DNA from: Siphonodentalium dalli
Lineage: Eukaryota > Mollusca > Scaphopoda > Gadilida > Siphonodentaliidae
Assembly (NCBI GenBank): GCA_032622095.1
Contig: CP136062.1
Location: 16,809,739 to 16,873,738, forward strand
Reading direction: 5' to 3'
DNA: 64,000 nt
The position numbers and the translations under genes are program-made. Of this stretch, positions 48,060-58,842 are shown one piece after another. The notes below the pieces were generated by a model, which was not told the DNA's origin, did no database searches, and saw only the letters and a list, made by a program, of their open reading frames with translations. Position 1 is the first letter of the stretch. Each line of letters begins with the position of its first letter.

Positions 48060-48320
48060 TGTGCCTACCCCACGATATTCCACTGGTCAGGTGACCCCTG
48101 TATACACATATCCCATTATATTCCCCTGGTCAGGTGACCCCTGTATATGCCTATCCCATGATATTCCCCTGGTCAGGTGACCCCTGTATACACCTACCCC
48201 ACGATAGTCCACTGGTCAGGTGACCCCTGTATACACATATCCCATTATATTCCCCTGGTCAGGTGACCCCTGTATATGCCTATCCCATGATATTCCCCTG
48301 GTCAGGTGACCCCTGTATAC
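48060..48320. repeat. 43-bp minisatellite, about 6 copies
   Basis: CTGGTCAGGTGACCCCTGTA then TACACATATCCCATTATATT. The preceding 47672-48059 shows no gene; CTAGCTGGGGTACCCGGTGT at 47705 recalls a common animal repeat end but is not assigned. Confidence 0.85.
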
Positions 48321-48479
48321 CAATTTTCCTACATGAGTCCTTATCAATTTTTGCGCATATTCTTGTCCTTGGACCCCAGTGTCACCCAGACAAGATATAT
48401 GGCGAGCAATGAGTTCTATAAAATACACACAGTAATGTCGTTTAATGGGATATTCACCCCCTACCAGACACATTTATGG

Positions 48480-49770
48480 TAGGGAGCCTGGCATATGTAA
48501 GAGAATGCATTGACACAGGGTTTCACAGAACAATATTTACCTTGACATTGTACGCCAGTGCGGAGACTTGCGTATATTAGAGAATGCACTAGCTTACAAG
48601 ATCAAGGTAAATATTGTTTCTAAATAAATATATAAAGTAAATATTGCTCCCTATGGGAAACTCACATATATAAGAGAATGCACTGGATTACAAGATCAAG
48701 GTAAATATTGTTTCTAAATAAATATATAAAGTAAATATTGCTCCCTATGGGAAACTCTCATATATAAGAGAATGCACTAGCTTACAAGATCAAGGTAAAT
48801 ATTGTTTCTAAATAAATATATAAAGTAAATATTGCTCCCTATGGGAAACTCTCATATATAAGAGAATGCACTGGATTACAAGATCAAGGTAAATATTGTT
48901 TCTAAATAAATATATAAAGTAAATATTGCTCCCTATGGGAAACTCTCATATATAAGAGAATGCACTAGCTTACAAGATCAAGGTAAATATTGTTTCTAAA
49001 TAAATATATAAAGTAAATATTGCTCCCTATGGGAAACTCTCATATATAAGAGAATGCACTGGATTACAAGATCAAGGTAAATATTGTTTCTAAATAAATA
49101 TATAAAGTAAATATTGCTCCCTATGGGAAACTCTCATATATAAGAGAATGCACTAGCTTACAAGATCAAGGTAAATATTGTTTCTAAATAAATATATAAA
49201 GTAAATATTGCTCCCTATGGGAAACTCACATATATAAGAGAATGCACTGGATTACAAGATCAAGGTAAATATGGTTTCTAAATAAATATATAAAGTAAAT
49301 ATTGCTCCCTATGGGAAACTCTCATATATAAGAGAATGCACTAGCTTACAAGATCAAGGTAAATATTGTTTCTAAATAAATATATAAAGTAAATATTGCT
49401 CCCTATGGGAAACTCACATATATAAGAGAATGCACTAGCTTACAAGATCAAGGTAAATATTGTTTCTAAATAAATATATAAAGTAAATATTGCTCCCTAT
49501 GGGAGACTCACATATATAAGAGAATGCACTGGATTACAAGATCAAGGTAAATATTGTTTCTAAATAAATATATAAAGTAAATATTGCTCCCTATGGGAAA
49601 CTCACATATATAAGAGAATACACTAGCTTACAAGATCAAGGTAAATATTGTTTCTAAATAAATATATAAAGTAAATATTGCTCCCTATGGGAAACTCACA
49701 TATATAAGAGAATACATCGGCACAGGGTTTTCACAAAATTTCAGGAAGCTCCCGTCATTGAAGGGTTAGA
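48480..49770. repeat. ~94-bp satellite derived from PB-C, alternating dimer
   Basis: Unit TTACAAGATCAAGGTAAATA, TTGTTTCTAAATAAATATAT, AAAGTAAATATTGCTCCCTA, TGGGAAACTCTCATATATAA plus GAGAATGCACT. About 12 units, mostly alternating CTAGCTT and CTGGATT junctions (188-bp higher order). It ends CAGGAAGCTCCCGTCATTGA plus AGGGTTA, the PB-C right end, so it is an amplified inside of such an element. Confidence 0.9.
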
Positions 49771-49831
49771 TAACAGGTCATAATCCAGATATTGCATTTT
49801 ATAGCACTAAAATTTTAATTTGTAATTTTAG

Positions 49832-50009
49832 TACAAGAAAATTGGTGTTTACATCCTGACGGAAAGTATTACAGTGGTTCATATACATGCTTCTGGCTCG
49901 TGTATCAGCTGAAACAAGCTGATCCGGCAAACAGCGTGTGTCAGGAATATGGAGGTCAGCTAGCATCATGGTATGGTGGTGACTTCTCAACGTTTCTCAT
50001 GGACGATGT
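49832..50009 (+). CDS. Exon A6: N-terminal half of CTLD 7 (type I)
   Basis: The acceptor GTAATTTTAG precedes 49832 and the donor GTGAGT starts at 50010; 178 nt, phase 1 in, phase 2 out. It reads NWCLHPDGKYYSG, YTCFWLVYQ, SVCQEYGGQLASWYGG. It has no ATG of its own in frame near the start and is easily missed by ORF finding. Length and motifs match A3, the equivalent in unit 2. The split Val codon leads into LNGSLLSNFYIG. Confidence 0.93.
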
Positions 50010-50027
50010 GTGAGTTCCCAATCTCTA

Positions 50028-50208
50028 CAGTAATGCCCTAAATAATCGACTCCTTAACCACAGCAGAATTATGGGTAATTTTTCAGGATTTAGTTGGAAA
50101 TATAGATTGTTGCCATTGAATGGCAACAAGCCATATTTCCGATTAAATCCTGAAAAATTACCCATAATTCTGCTGTGGTTAAGGAGTCAATTAATTAGGA
50201 CATTACTG
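50028..50208. mobile_element. Pogo-like MITE, complete
   Basis: TA, CAGTAATGCCCTAAATAATC to ATTAATTAGGACATTACTG, TA. It lies 18 nt after the A6 donor. Confidence 0.75.
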
Positions 50209-50314
50209 TACCTATAGTTATAATCCCCTAGGCCCCTGTGTCCATGTTAATGGACAGGTTTAACTTTGAATATCGTGATGTTCCCAGCCCCCTATGATCT
50301 CTATATCTTGCAAC

Positions 50315-51187
50315 CAAGGCTCAAAATAAGCGGTCATGGTCAAAGTCCGACTAAATTAGCTTGTGTTCAGGGCACTTCTGTATCTGTTGGACATTTAGTC
50401 CAATGCAATTCTTTAAATAATCTGTACCTGTCCAAGGGCCCCTTCTGGCCAAAGTCCGACTAAATTAGCTTGTGTTCAGGGCACTTCTGTATCTGTCAGA
50501 CATTTAGTCCAATGCAATTCTTTAAATAATCTGTACCTGTCCAAGGGCCCCTTCTGGCCAAAGTCCGACTAAATTAGCTTGTGTTCAGGGCACTTCTGTA
50601 TCTGTCAGACATTTAGTCCAATGCAATTCTTTAAATAATCTGTACCTGTCCAAGGGCCCCTTCTGGCCAAAGTCCGACTTAAATAGGTTGTGTTCAGGGC
50701 ACTTCTGTATCTGTCAGACATTTAGTCCAATGCAATTCTTTAAATAATCTGTACCTGTCCAAGGGCCTCTTCTGGCCAAAGTCCGACTAAATTAGCTTGT
50801 GTTCAGGGCACTTCTGTATCTGTCAGACATTTAGTCCAATGCAATTCTTTAAATAATCTGTACCACTTCTGGCCAAATACATTTAGGACATTGAAAATAA
50901 AAAATAGTTCTTTTTTTAATTTCAGATAAATTCATAGTGAATATAATTATGTTGAATTGCATGTGTATTTATTAACGACGTAAACATGGTTTTTCCTAGG
51001 TGGCAATTGGACGCTCACTAAAATGTGCGCATCACTGACGAATAATAAGTCCATTGGAAATTTAAATATATACTGTCTCATACAGTACAGGCACCATTTG
51101 ACAGGCACCATTTTGAAATGACCAACACCATCCATTTGGTGCCTGTCATTTTGACAGTCAGTAAAATAATAATTATTTTGAGCCTTG
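50315..51187. mobile_element. hAT-like element, exact 8-bp TSD CTTGCAAC, with internal 110-bp array
   Basis: CTTGCAAC at 50307-50314 and 51188-51195; ends CAAGGCTCAAAATAAG and TTATTTTGAGCCTTG. Inside, five ~110-bp units start GCCAAAGTCCGACTAAATTA. A shorter relative without the array is at 8245-8745. Confidence 0.85.
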
Positions 51188-51207
51188 CTTGCAACAAATG
51201 TAAATTA

Positions 51208-51440
51208 AAGTAATGCCCTAATTAATCGACTGCTTAACCACAGCAGAATTATGGGTAACTTTTCAGGATTTAGTCGGAAATATGACTTGTTGCCATTCAT
51301 CGGAAAGTTCTCGGGGAGCTTAACCACAGCAGAATTATGGGTAACTTTTCAGGATTTAGTCGGAAATATGGCTTGTTGCCATTCATCGGAAAGCTCTCGA
51401 GCTTTTCGATTACTAAGTCGATTACTTAGGGCATTACTGT
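51208..51440. mobile_element. Pogo-like MITE ending 10 nt before the B7 acceptor
   Basis: AGTAATGCCCTAATTAATCG, a doubled left arm (51315-51400), then GATTACTTAGGGCATTACTG and TA, with TTTTTCAG immediately after. Confidence 0.75.
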
Positions 51441-51449
51441 ATTTTTCAG

Positions 51450-51664
51450 ACTGAATGGTAGCTTATTGAGTAACTTCTACATTGGGGCAAACGAGAATAA
51501 GGTTTCTGAATTCCACATGTCGTGGGACGATAACCTTATGGAGCAGTCTTCATTCAGTATACCAAGCTCAGGTCCATGCGTCAAAGTCATCCAATCAGGA
51601 GGAAAATTACAATTATCAAAACTTGGCTGTAGTAACTCGCTTTCTTTCCTCTGTGAGTCCAAAG
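51450..51664 (+). CDS. Exon B7: C-terminal half of CTLD 7 (type I)
   Basis: The acceptor GTATTTTTCAG precedes 51450 and the donor GTGAGT starts at 51665; 215 nt, phase 2 in, phase 1 out. It reads LNGSLLSNFYIGANENKVSE, MSWDDNLMEQ, GPCVKV (C2), KLGCSNS (C3), FLCESK (C4). YIG replaces the usual WIG. With A6 it gives a six-Cys long-form CTLD. Confidence 0.93.
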
Positions 51665-52315
51665 GTGAGTAGAATATATATATAAGTGCACCCACATAAT
51701 TTTATATAGCATTTTGTTTTTTAGTTTTAAAAAACTAATGTAATTAAATAGGATAATTACATAAATATTTGTTTTCATATTTTCATTTTTTAATGAGAAC
51801 AAGGAATTGTTCCACACCCGTTGACAACAGAACCCCAGCCATTGAATACAGACTGTTGTATATACCTCAAGTGGAATACAAGCTGGAACTATATACGTGT
51901 AGTTGACCCAAAGCATTGTATCTCTGGGCATGTCAATTGGATATCTGTAATATCCAATTTATTACACCCAGAGATCCAACACTTAGGTCAATTACACATT
52001 ATGGCAACATGCCCATTGAAGTTGCCGTGATTAATGATGGGGCTTGGGGTGGGTGGTGGGGTTTCGCACAAAACACAGCAATATCCATTTGGAAAATATA
52101 TTAATATCCATTTAGAAATCGCTTACACAGAAAAGTCAAGTATACCGAATCACATTGACAACAAGTAAAACATTATTTATATAGAATGTTAAGTCCAACA
52201 TTAAGTCCCCTTTCACGTTATGTTTTACTCCACCAATTTCATATTCATTTTCATGTTAAATTCATGCTGCTTCACAAATTCTCACACGATTTAGGACAAT
52301 GCAAATGCTGTGTTT
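51665..52315. other. Intron stretch with one short hairpin
   Basis: ACCCAAAGCATTGTATCTCT and later ACACCCAGAGATCC, with TTGGATATCTGTAATATCCA near 51938-51960, suggest a small hairpin. No gene was found. Confidence 0.4.
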
Positions 52316-52318
52316 TCA

Positions 52319-52353
52319 GGAAGTACTTCAGATTACTGTTTACACCCTCAATA
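52319..52353 (+). pseudogene. Truncated copy of the start of exon A7
   Basis: GTGTTTTCAG then GAAGTACTTCAGATTACTGT TTACACCC matches TTTTTAG then GAACTGCGTCAGATTACTGT TTACATCC at 53176. It reads STSDYCLHP before a pogo-like MITE cuts it off. Acceptor and phase are still intact. Confidence 0.8.
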
Positions 52354-53098
52354 ATGTCCTAAATAATCGACCCCTAAACCACAGCAGAATTATGGGAAAT
52401 TTTTCAGGATTTAGTCGGAAAAATGGCTTGTGGACACTGGCCCAAAATTTACTTTTGCCAAATAAATTGCCAAATGAAAATATTTTTTGTCAAATTATTT
52501 TAGCACTTGCCAAATGCTATCCCTGATAGTATAATTTTCTGCAACCTTAATTATTATGTTTCGACGCTCGTGGTTTGAACGACTCTTGATAATGATAGAA
52601 AAGCAGTTAGTTAATTACACACGCATCTCTATTGTGGTTTATCATACAACAATAATCTAATCATCGAACAATACAGTGCTACAAGGGTTGCTTCATCATA
52701 ATGGGCACATCACAGGAGGATTAACTATGCAAACACCACCACCTAATAATCCCTGCAACCATCGGTACTAATGCTGTGAGTTAATAGAGGTGTTAACTTT
52801 TCTCAAACTTTATTAAACACAATTATGTTGTAAGAGTTTCCTGAAATGAATGGTATTGATTGACCAATTTTTTCAACTTTCTTAAAGAATTAAAAAGTGA
52901 CTTGCCAAATGAAAATATTTTTTGCCAAATCTGAATCATTTTTGCCTTGGCAGCGCTAGCCCTGCTTGTTGCCATTCATCGGAAAGCTCTCGTTGAGAGC
53001 TTTCTGTTGAATGGCAGCAAGCCATATTTCCAACTAAATCCTGAAAAATTTCCCATAATTCTGCTGTGGTTAAAGGGTCATATACTTCAGGCATTACT
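52352..53098. mobile_element. Pogo-like MITE with nested hAT-like insert (52436-52962)
   Basis: The outer element runs from AATGTCCTAAATAATCGACC to TCAGGCATTACTG. The inner piece (TTGCCAAATGAAAATATTTT at both edges, AGCCCTG end) is an inverted, deleted relative of 17262-18711. GCTTGT flanks both sides as a likely partial target duplication. Confidence 0.65.
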
Positions 53099-53175
53099 GC
53101 AGGTCCGAAACAATGATGTTAATGGCAATCAGTTCACATGGATGTAATTATCATATTTATCTCTGATGTTTTTAG

Positions 53176-53356
53176 GAACTGCGTCAGATTACTGTTTACA
53201 TCCAGATGCTTACTACTATCATCCGCTCAGAAGGTGTTACTGGCGAACAGTTCCCGGAGTGAAAGCTCACACAGCACAGAATCAATGTCAAAGATTCAAC
53301 GGACAACTTGGAAACTTATACAACATGGAGACATACTATTATGTCCATAAATATGT
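53176..53356 (+). CDS. Exon A7: N-terminal half of CTLD 8 (type II)
   Basis: The acceptor GATGTTTTTAG precedes 53176 and the donor GTGAGT starts at 53357; 181 nt, phase 1 in, phase 2 out. It reads DYCLHPDAYYYHPLRRCYW (N-terminal Cys pair), NQCQRFNGQLGNLYNMETYY (C1). It is closest to A4. The split Val codon leads to FESLCPTVWMG. Confidence 0.95.
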
Positions 53357-53405
53357 GTGAGTATATTGGAATATTTTAATAAGTCATAATTATAACCCTC
53401 ATATA

Positions 53406-53618
53406 CAGTAATGCTCTAATTAATCGACCTCTTAACCAAAGCAGAATTATGGGTAACTTTTCAGGATTTAGTCGGAAATATGGCTTGTTGCCATTCATCG
53501 GAAAGCTCTTGGGGAGAGCTTTCCGATGAATGGCAACAAGCCATATTTCCGACTAAATCCTGAAAAGTTACCCATAATTCTGCTTTGGTTAAGAGGTCGA
53601 TTAATTAGAGCATTACTT
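53406..53618. mobile_element. Pogo-like MITE, complete
   Basis: CAGTAATGCTCTAATTAATC to ATTAATTAGAGCATTACT, with near-perfect ~100-bp inverted arms meeting at CTTGGGGAGAG; it lies about 50 nt after the A7 donor. Confidence 0.75.
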
Positions 53619-53860
53619 TAGCGGAATCAGCATGTCTGTCTGTAACATGTATGAGTTCAATTTGTATTTCTTCATTTTGCAGAAATTTTTTAATAAACTT
53701 ATGTCATATATTTAGTGCCATGGAAACCTGTGTTCTTGTGATTATGAGGTCCCTCGGACTATTCAGTGGAGTTATTCCCCTTGTTCAATTTTGAACATTT
53801 TGTGCAGCCCTATAACTTTCCAATCTTGTATTATTACTTCTCATATTAGCTGATATTTAG

Positions 53861-54430
53861 GAGATAAACATACCCTGTTTCGTTGTACATTCTGGGATTC
53901 GAACATGAAAACAGTTTGTGAACGAGCCGGCTTGCCGGCGAGTTCACAAACTGTTTTCATGCTCGAATCCCAGAATGTACAACGAAACAGGGTACGCTTA
54001 TCTCAATTGTAATTCAATCTAGCAAGGAATTTGCAAAAACACTGTATAAAAAGTATCATTTAGTCATTTTCGTGACACGAATCGAGACTTTCATTTTTCC
54101 GTTGTCATCGTGCACAAATCGTTGGGTTTGTTCATTGCGTTACTAGGAACACTGCTCCGTAACCATTTCCTGTGGGGCGGGTTGACTCGTTTCGCTACTC
54201 CGTGCTGCGCCGATGAAATTGTACCGTGCCACATTCAGATTTGATGCACGCTGAAGCGGCCGATGAACGGTATCTGTAGACAACAACGTGCGGGTGTGCT
54301 CGTTTCGCTACTCGTTTTGCGCCGATGAAATTTGACCGTGCTACATTCAGATTTGATGCACGCTGAAGTGGCCGATGTTGGTGAATCGAAAACTAAAGTT
54401 AGCCGCTCTTGGCCAATCAGAATGCTTGTT
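53861..54430. repeat. Large palindrome and 108-bp direct repeat
   Basis: 53861-54004 is a near-perfect hairpin (arm CATTCTGGGATTCGAACATG / CATGCTCGAATCCCAGAATG, centre GAGCCGGCTTGCCGGCG). 54190-54380 holds two copies of CTCGTTTCGCTACTC, then CATTCAGATTTGATGCACGC and TGAAGCGGCCGATG. Together they look like one unclassified foldback element. Confidence 0.55.
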
Positions 54431-54478
54431 TTTAGTGACAAATACTCAGTTGAATTACAATAGTCAGTGTTTTTTTTA

Positions 54479-54817
54479 ATTACATGTTTGAATCACTCTG
54501 TCCCACAGTGTGGATGGGTTTATTGGACAGCCCACTGAATACCTATCAAACGTTAACATTTAAGATGTGGGACGGTTATACAATCGATGGATAAACAGTG
54601 CATTATCACTCAATAAAACACAACCAAACTAAATTAATTTTTTAATTACAGGTTTGAATCACTCTGTCCCACAGTATGGATGGGTTTAGTGGACAGCCCA
54701 CTGAATGCTTATCAAACGTTAACATTTAAGATGTGGGACGGTTATACAATCGATGGATAAACAGTGCATTATCACTCAATAAAACACAACCAAACTAAAT
54801 TAATTTCTTAATTACAG
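54479..54817 (+). repeat. Two ~166-bp tandem copies of the B8 acceptor and first third
   Basis: The intron end plus about 110 nt of exon B8 occur at 54487 and 54652 before the real start at 54818. The first copy has ATTACATG in place of ATTACAG (AG lost); the second keeps ATTACAG. Both reach a TAA (GATGGATAAACAG) where the real exon has GGAGGATACAC. High identity suggests recent origin. Confidence 0.92.
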
Positions 54818-55053
54818 GTTTGAGTCACTCTGTCCCACAGTATGGATGGGTTTAGTGGACAGCCCACTGAATGCCTATCAAACTTTAACATTTAAGACGT
54901 GGGATGGTTATACAATCGGAGGATACACTAGATGGGCGAATGGTGATCCATACATCTTTTTTCTGGATGAATGCACGATTTCTGACAATGAGTGTAAATG
55001 GCAGACCAAGAGATGTTATGAGCTGACTGTGGGCAGTGTTTGTGAATCTCAAG
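54818..55053 (+). CDS. Exon B8: C-terminal half of CTLD 8 (type II)
   Basis: The acceptor CTTAATTACAG precedes 54818 and the donor GTTCGT starts at 55054 (GT kept, weak at other positions); 236 nt, phase 2 in, phase 1 out. It reads FESLCPTVWMGLVDSPLNAY, TRWANGDPYIFFLDEC (C2), DNECKW, KRCYEL (C3), GSVCESQ (C4). Two extra Cys (SLCP and NEC) parallel the extra pair in B5. It is shorter than B2 and B5 by 42 nt. Confidence 0.94.
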
Positions 55054-55085
55054 GTTCGTATTTCACACCCATATCCAACCTTCAA

Positions 55086-55508
55086 ATAGCGTGTCTGTCA
55101 TTTGCAGAATGAGGTCCCCAGAGAGTGAATTTAGTGACACTACCCTACATAGCGGGTTAGCATCACTAAATTTACCCTCTGGGGACCTCATTCTGCTAAG
55201 GCCCTCAACTGCTATGGCAGACCTAGGATCAGATTGAAGTTCCCCAGTTGAAGTTGGTGATGTTCACCAATTGGGCACCTCAATTATGAATTTTATCTTC
55301 TGAAAATTAGGGGATATAGAAACTTTCTAGAAGGGAAATGTAACTAAAAACAATGTTAATTTGATACTATAGATACTTCCCAGAAGATGAGGCCTAAGCA
55401 GAATGAGGTCTCCAGATGGTGAATTTGGTGATTCTAGCGCGCTATGCGGGATAGCATCACTAAATTCACCCTCTGGCGACCTCATTCTGCAAATGACAGA
55501 CACACTAT
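55086..55508. mobile_element. Family-5 inverted-repeat element, complete
   Basis: GTGTCTGTCATTTGCAGAAT plus GAGGTCCCCAGAG at the left is inverted as CTCATTCTGCAAATGACAGA plus CAC at the right. Two internal hairpins pair the GTGAATTTAGTGA and TCACTAAATTCAC motifs. No coding capacity. Confidence 0.7.
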
Positions 55509-56280
55509 TTGCAGGCTTGCCCATATCAGATTGCTAATAAGGCTGGAATTGGCACTTTACAGATATCGAAGCAGGAGGTTGTTGTTGATATCGAACCGAA
55601 TCTCGAATCAAATCTCAAATTGAACCGGCTAGCCATCGATGCATGCCAGGTCTTCAAATTATTTTCCTATAGCCTAATTATGCTGCCTAATTATGATGGC
55701 GGGGAATTTTATTTCATGAATTAGTCCATACCTGGGATATTCACTTATAGAAATACAGTTCAGACCTACTAGCTTCACCACTTGTTTGTTCCACTTCCGG
55801 ATCAAAATTTTTAACACAACAACGTGACCCGACAGTGTTTCCCCCAGTTAAATTTGTGGCGATCGTAAGCAGTCGCAATTTATATTTGTTCGTTGTTTAT
55901 TATGATTGCCATGTATATCGGATATGATATCACCGGTGCAAAGGATTTTTATACAGTTTAGTCACCGTAGAAGATGCAATTAATGTTCTAAGAGACAAGT
56001 TCAAGAAATGTCCATTTCACTGAAGAAATTTAGACATAGATATATATCATCAACGGAGAATACTAAATGAGTCGCCCAAAGACCGTTGGACACATCATTA
56101 ACGTAGGGGACTTTCTGATTTGCCCGTAACATTGGATACATCTGGGCTGTTCCGTAAGATCAGAAAAGACACAGTTTAATAAAAACAGTCCTCATCCTGA
56201 CTTACATTATCATCTAAGTCTAAGATAAAAAATAACAAACTGTTTCCGGCATTATACATGTATGAAATTGACCAGCAGTT
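55509..56280. other. Intron stretch with no recognised element
   Basis: No array, inverted end or exon-like sequence is visible. Confidence 0.5.
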
Positions 56281-56284
56281 CAAT

Positions 56285-57425
56285 AAATCCCAATCACCCT
56301 CTAGGCTGGTCCCTGTCTCCCAAATCACCCTCTAGGCTGGTCCCTGTCTCCCAAATCACCCTCTAGGCTGGTCCCTGTCTCCCAAATCACCCTCTAGGCT
56401 GGTCCCTGTCTCCCAACTCACCCTCTAGGCTGGTCCCTGTCTCCCAACTCACCCTCTAGGCTGGTCCCTGTCTCCCAACTCACCCTCCAGGCTGGTCCTA
56501 TCTCCCAAATCACCCTCTAGGCTGGTCCCTGTCTCCCAAATCACCCTCTTGGCTGGTCCCTGTCTCCCAAATCACCCTCCAGGCTGGTCCTATCTCCCAA
56601 CTCACCCTCTATGTTGGTTCCTGTCTCCCAAATCACCCTCTAGGCTGGTCCCTGTTTCCCAAATCACCCTCTTGGCTGGTCCCTGTCTCCCAACTCACCC
56701 TCCAGGCTGGTCCTATCTCCCAAATCACCCACTAGGCTGGTCCCTGTCTCCCAAATCACCCTCTAGGCTGGTCCCTGTCTCCCAAATCACCCTCTAGGCT
56801 GGTCCCTATCTCCCAACTCACCCTCTATGTTGGTTCCTGTCTCCCAAATCACCCTCTAGGCTGGTCCCTGTTTCCCAAATCACCCTCTAGGTTGGTCCCT
56901 GTCTCCCAACTCACCATCTAGGCTGATCCATCTATCCCAAATCACCCTCTAGGCTGGTCCCTGTCTCCCAAATCACCCTCTAGGCTGGTCCCTGTCTCCC
57001 AAATAAACCTTTGGCTGTTCCCTGTCTTCCACATCACCCTCTAGGCTGGTCCCTGTCTCCCAAATCACCCTCTAGGCTGGTCCCTGTCTCCCAAATCACC
57101 CTCCAGGCTGGTCCCTATCTCCCAACTCACCCTCTATGTTGGTTCCTGTCTCCCAAATCACCCTCTAGGCTGGTCCCTGTTTCCCAAATCACCCTCTAGG
57201 TTGGTCCCTGTCTCCCAACTCACCATCTAGGCTGGTCCCTATATCCCAAATCACCCTCTAGGCTGGTCCCTGTCTCCCAAATCACCCTCTAGGCTGGTCC
57301 CTGTCTCCCAAATCACCCTCTAGGCTGGTCCCTGTCTCCCAAATAATCCTTTGGCTGTTCCCTGTCTTCCACATCACCCTCTAGGCTGGTCCCTGTCTCC
57401 CAAATCACCCTTTGGCTGGTCACTG
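56285..57425. repeat. 30-bp minisatellite, about 38 copies
   Basis: Unit AATCACCCTCTAGGCTGGTC plus CCTGTCTCCC, with runs of variants (AACTC, TATGTTGGTT). The period is a multiple of 3, so long Pro-rich frames appear, but no splice or start context exists. Confidence 0.95.
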
Positions 57426-57524
57426 GTACTATTGGCTGCTGGACAAATGAACTAATCACAGACACAAGAACGATTCAATAATTCTTTGTTTATCTGGAAA
57501 TAATGTGGTTTAATTTATCTCTTT

Positions 57525-57638
57525 TTCATATTTTCAGTAAAGCATGAGGCTGCAGGTGTGTTTCCACCATTAGCCCAGTTATACCCACTGAATCGATCAT
57601 ACTATTGGCAATATAAAACCATCATTATTATGTTTCAG
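57525..57638 (+). repeat. One 101-bp duplicate of the A8 acceptor and exon start
   Basis: TTTTCAGTAAAGCATGAGGC occurs with AG at 57537 and again, as TGTTTCAG, at 57638. The copy stays open for about 30 codons (GVFPPLAQLYPLNRSYYW) and then hits TAA at the next acceptor. Confidence 0.9.
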
Positions 57639-57819
57639 TAAAGCATGAGGCTGGTGTGTTGCCACCATTAGCCCAGTTCTATCCACCGAATTTCTCATAC
57701 TACTGGCTACTGGATGGCGTCATGAACCAGTCACAGGCACAGGAACGGTGTTCAGATTACGAAGGCCAGCTGGTGGTCATCACAGATTCACAAGTGGCTC
57801 ATTTTATTCATACTCATGT
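57639..57819 (+). CDS. Exon A8: N-terminal half of CTLD 9 (type III)
   Basis: The acceptor TATGTTTCAG precedes 57639 and the donor GTAAGT starts at 57820; 181 nt, phase 1 in, phase 2 out. It reads AGVLPPLAQFYPPNFSYYWL, then QERCSDYEGQLVVITDSQ. As in A2 and A5, the N-terminal Cys pair is absent and G-V-LP marks type III. No ATG near the start; found by splice phase and homology. Confidence 0.93.
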
Positions 57820-57842
57820 GTAAGTTCCATAGACAATAAGTT

Positions 57843-58030
57843 AACTGTCTTCCATGACTGAAGCTTCCTGAAATATTGTGAAAACCCTGTGCCAATGCAT
57901 TCTCTTATATTAGCGAGTCTCTCATAGGGAGCATCGCATATATAAGAGAATGCATTGGCCTAATAATATTTAGCTTGACCTTGTAAACCAGTGCAATTTC
58001 TAATATAGGTCAGGCTCCTTATGGGATTTT
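57843..58030. mobile_element. PB-C remnant
   Basis: CTTCCATGACTGAAGCTTCC, CCTGTGCCAATGCATTCTCT and its inverse ATATAAGAGAATGCATTGGC. The right half is lost. 58030-58840 shows no gene; CAGGGGGGCGAGC (58379) and GGCGCCCCTG (58679) may be ends of a hAT-like element, but without a matching target duplication. Confidence 0.5.
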
Positions 58031-58842
58031 TTTTGGGGGTTTTGTGAAACCCATAATATATGAGCAGAGGGATGCTCGTATACCGGTCCCACAGTAGAGA
58101 CACCCTGTCTTGGACTCTGTTAGTGTAAACTTCACTAATGGTGTCCAGAGCAGTCTACCTTGCGGCAGTTTACAAATGTAAAGATACGAATAGAATTAAT
58201 AAATTTAAACAAATCAGTATTTGTCTCTCCTGAAAAATAACCAAAAATTGATTAAGTCCTTTTAACTGAATTTGAGTTAGGGATGGAAAAAAAGGGAAAA
58301 GATGTCTTGCCCACCGGAAGCTGACATAAGCTAATGATAGGCAGAGCACCCGGCTGTATAATAGGCAGTATCAGAATCAGGGGGGCGAGCGGGGGCAGGA
58401 CTTGCCCTTTTTCTGGAGACAGAAAATGCTTTTTGTGTATTTAATCTCGTGTTTTTATAGCAAAATGTGACTTTTTTGGTCCAAATACCACCAATTTCAC
58501 AAGGAATATTAATTTTTTGTCAATTTTATCACAAAACGGCCATAAAAACCGACAAATACCATTAAAATAGGGATTTTTGCCACAATGAATTTATGGTTAT
58601 TTTCCCGAGTTTGCGGAGAAAATGCCCTTTTTTGTGGAAAAGTGCACTTTTTGTAGGCTCTGCCCTTGGATGCTTCCGGCGCCCCTGAGAAAGCCCCAGA
58701 TCCTTTGGTATATTAGGTACCGAGTTTACCATATATATGGTACCTGAATTAAAGGTACACACATTTATAGATAAGTTATACCTTTCCCAATAACTAATGG
58801 TTACAAGAAGAGTATGAGGACCATTTTCTTAATTGTAGCATC

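Noticed and set aside
56549-57199. Pro-rich repetitive frames
   Set aside because: Product of the 30-bp minisatellite whose period is a multiple of three.
58379-58689. Possible hAT-like element (CAGGGGGGCG to GCGCCCCTG)
   Set aside because: No matching 8-bp duplication and short, uneven ends; too weak to list as a feature.
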